Shown: positions 6,855 to 7,837 of the stretch, piece after piece
Layout: each line of letters starts with the position of its first letter
How positions within the stretch are numbered: the first letter of the stretch is position 1
Origin: JBKPFU01 sp046728975
GTDB lineage: Bacteria > Actinomycetota > Thermoleophilia > Gaiellales > Gaiellaceae
Assembly (NCBI GenBank): GCA_046728975.1
Contig: JBKPFU010000154.1
Coordinates: 1-7,837 of the forward strand
Length of the DNA: 7,837 bases
Direction of reading: 5' to 3'
Program-made: the position numbers and the translations under genes
The notes under the pieces: generated by a model
What the model was told of the DNA's origin: nothing
What the model saw: the letters and a program-made list of their open reading frames with translations, nothing else
Databases searched by the model: none

Positions 6855-6872
6855 AGAGGGTATGAACCCTCT
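6855..6872 (-). terminator. Inverted repeat between the regulator stop and the globin gene (terminator or operator)
   Basis: AGAGGGT, four bases, ACCCTCT forms a perfect 7-bp inverted repeat. On the minus strand it begins three bases after the regulator's TGA (followed in frame by TAA), and a TTTT lies seven bases beyond it, which suits an intrinsic terminator. It is also less GC-rich than its surroundings and lies upstream of the globin gene, so it could be an operator. The remaining gap to the globin start (6662-6854) has several short GC-rich inverted repeats but no gene or clear promoter. Confidence 0.5.
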
Positions 6873-6875
6873 TTA

Positions 6876-7532
6876 TCAGCCCGATCCGCCGCCGGTCAAG
6901 ACCCGGTACGCGCAGCCCTTCTCCTCATAGTCGCGGTACGCCTCGGTCCGCAGGTCCAACCCCGCCTTCCGGAAGGCGCCCTCCAAGATGCCTGCGTGCA
7001 GCTCGCAAACGATGTCTTCGGCCTGCTCACACGCCTGACGGAAGATGCAGTTCCGAGCCACGACGTCGCCGTTGGACCTGACGTACTCGGCCCCCAACGG
7101 GGTGAGCTGGCGCAGAACCGACTCGGGTGAGTGTGCTGGCTTGGCGACCATGGAGGCGCCGTACCCTCGGCCGGCTTCGCGAGCGGCGCCGATCCCGTCC
7201 GGCGATCCACGCAATGCCTGCGCCAACAGCGCGGCCAGCCGAGCGAATCGCCTGATCGGATAGCTGAGCTCGATCTGACGCACGGTAAGCCGGTACAGCT
7301 TGGCGGGTTTGCCAGCGGTGCCCCGGCGCTGGCTCGAGATCAGGTAGCCGAGCGCAACTAGCCTCTCGAGATGGGCGTGAGCCACGGTCCTGTGGACACC
7401 GACCGCTGCCGCAACGTCGGCAGCCGTCCATTCGCGTTGGTGCACGTAGAAGTCGAGCAGGATCCGCCGCCTCGTCGGATCCTGCAGCGCGGAGACCGCC
7501 CGGTCGATCTCGGCAAGCGGCTCGTCGCTCAT
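6876..7532 (-). CDS. SufR-like winged-helix regulator with probable Fe-S cluster cysteines
   Basis: The 218-aa protein has an N-terminal winged helix (residues about 10-85): LQDPTRRRILLDFY, the recognition region VGVHRTVAHAHLERL, then the wing LISSQRRGTAGKPAKLYRLT. The C-terminal half carries NCIFRQAC (C162, C168), IVCELHAGILEGAF (C176) and KGCAYRV (C207). The C162-x13-C176-x30-C207 spacing closely resembles the cysteines that hold a [4Fe-4S] cluster in SufR proteins, which are transcription regulators responsive to iron, redox or NO. An in-frame TAA at 7542-7544 makes the ATG at 7532 the earliest start. There is no ribosome site, so the mRNA may be leaderless. An inverted repeat overlaps the presumed promoter, suggesting autoregulation. 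No suf genes are in the window; the downstream same-strand neighbour is a truncated haemoglobin, its likely target. The fold is secure; cluster binding is inferred from the cysteines. Confidence 0.88.
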   Translation of the reverse strand: MSDEPLAEIDRAVSALQDPTRRRILLDFYVHQREWTAADVAAAVGVHRTVAHAHLERLVALGYLISSQRRGTAGKPAKLYRLTVRQIELSYPIRRFARLAALLAQALRGSPDGIGAAREAGRGYGASMVAKPAHSPESVLRQLTPLGAEYVRSNGDVVARNCIFRQACEQAEDIVCELHAGILEGAFRKAGLDLRTEAYRDYEEKGCAYRVLTGGGSG

Positions 7533-7543
7533 GCCGGCAGCTT

Positions 7544-7559
7544 ATCCAGGGTTCTGGAT
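7544..7559. promoter_or_regulatory. Candidate autoregulatory operator upstream of the SufR-like gene
   Basis: ATCCAG, four bases, CTGGAT is a perfect 6-bp inverted repeat, 12 to 27 bases before the ATG. Its start-proximal arm overlaps a minus-strand GATAAG (7541-7546) that could be a -10 element. A repressor bound here would block initiation. I see no good -35 element. Confidence 0.4.
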
Positions 7560-7589
7560 GTCCGAGAGCGACAGACCTCCCTGTACTGG

Positions 7590-7837
7590 TCAGTCGCCGG
7601 GGTGCACCAGGCCGGACTCGTAAGCGAGCACAACGGCCTGCGCGCGGTCCCGGAGCCGGAGCTTGTGGAGCACGCGGCCGACGTGCGTCTTCACGGTGGT
7701 CTCGGCGACGAACAGCGCACGCGCGATCTCCGCATTCGACAGGCCCTTTGCCATGAGGACGAGCACCTGGCGCTCGCGTTCGGTGAGCTCGTCGAGCTCG
7801 GTCGGCTTGACGGCCGGGGCCCGCCGGGCGAACTCCT
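7590..7837 (-). CDS. LuxR/NarL-family response regulator, C-terminal DNA-binding part (N-terminus off the right edge)
   Basis: The 81 visible residues are the effector end of a NarL/FixJ-type response regulator. ELTERERQVLVLMAKGLSNA, then EIARALFVAETTVKTHV and GRVLHKLRLRDRAQAVVLAY, match the four-helix GerE/LuxR domain, including the conserved E-R-E-V/L opening and the TVKTHV recognition helix. The tail YESGLVHPGD is typical of the class. The phosphoreceiver domain, and probably a partner histidine kinase gene, would lie beyond the window. The SufR-like gene starts 57 bases downstream on the same strand, but a promoter-like element in the gap suggests separate control. The regulated genes cannot be named from this fragment. 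Confidence 0.93.
   Translation of the reverse strand, partial: EFARRAPAVKPTELDELTERERQVLVLMAKGLSNAEIARALFVAETTVKTHVGRVLHKLRLRDRAQAVVLAYESGLVHPGD

Noticed and set aside
1..7837. CRISPR array, tRNA, insertion sequence or prophage
   Set aside because: No regularly spaced repeats, cloverleaf, transposase, integrase or terminal inverted repeats were seen on either strand.

Overview
This is a GC-rich window (about two thirds G+C by eye) in which every convincing gene lies on the minus strand. The gene content suggests an Actinomycetota bacterium: a class III cyclase fused to a STAND ATPase and TPR-like repeats, a NarL-type regulator, a SufR-like Fe-S regulator and a group 1 truncated haemoglobin, with some starts lacking a Shine-Dalgarno sequence. 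The lineage is inferred from gene families and composition only; there is no rRNA or marker gene.

Layout in transcription order (right to left). At the right edge is the C-terminal part of a LuxR/NarL-type response regulator (7590-7837). Next is a winged-helix regulator with a C-terminal cysteine set of SufR type (6876-7532), then a truncated haemoglobin (6230-6661). A short secreted protein follows (5748-6073); its reading frame appears broken, because the plausible C-terminus lies in a different frame from the signal-peptide half. A two-CBS-domain protein comes next (5155-5538).

The left two thirds hold a tightly linked three-gene cassette. It contains an 816-aa Rad50/SMC-like ATPase with a CPxC zinc hook and an all-helical C-terminal domain (2623-5073), and a 125-aa helical protein overlapping it by ATGA (2249-2626). 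The third gene is a very large cyclase-STAND-TPR protein (1-2240, running off the left edge), whose AGGAG ribosome site overlaps the stop of the 125-aa gene.

How the genes may work together. The regulator/globin pair looks like a redox or NO response unit: an Fe-S sensor next to a haem protein that could bind O2 or NO. Inverted repeats lie at the regulator's start and just after its stop. The ATPase/small-protein/cyclase cassette looks like a sensing or stress (possibly defence) module. The ATPase has the general architecture of RloC-type proteins, with an ABC head, zinc hook and possible HEPN-like tail, and the cyclase has a non-canonical active site. Only the domain motifs are seen directly; the system-level role is inference.

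No tRNA, rRNA, CRISPR array, insertion sequence or attachment site was found. No gene-free stretch exceeds about 215 bases.
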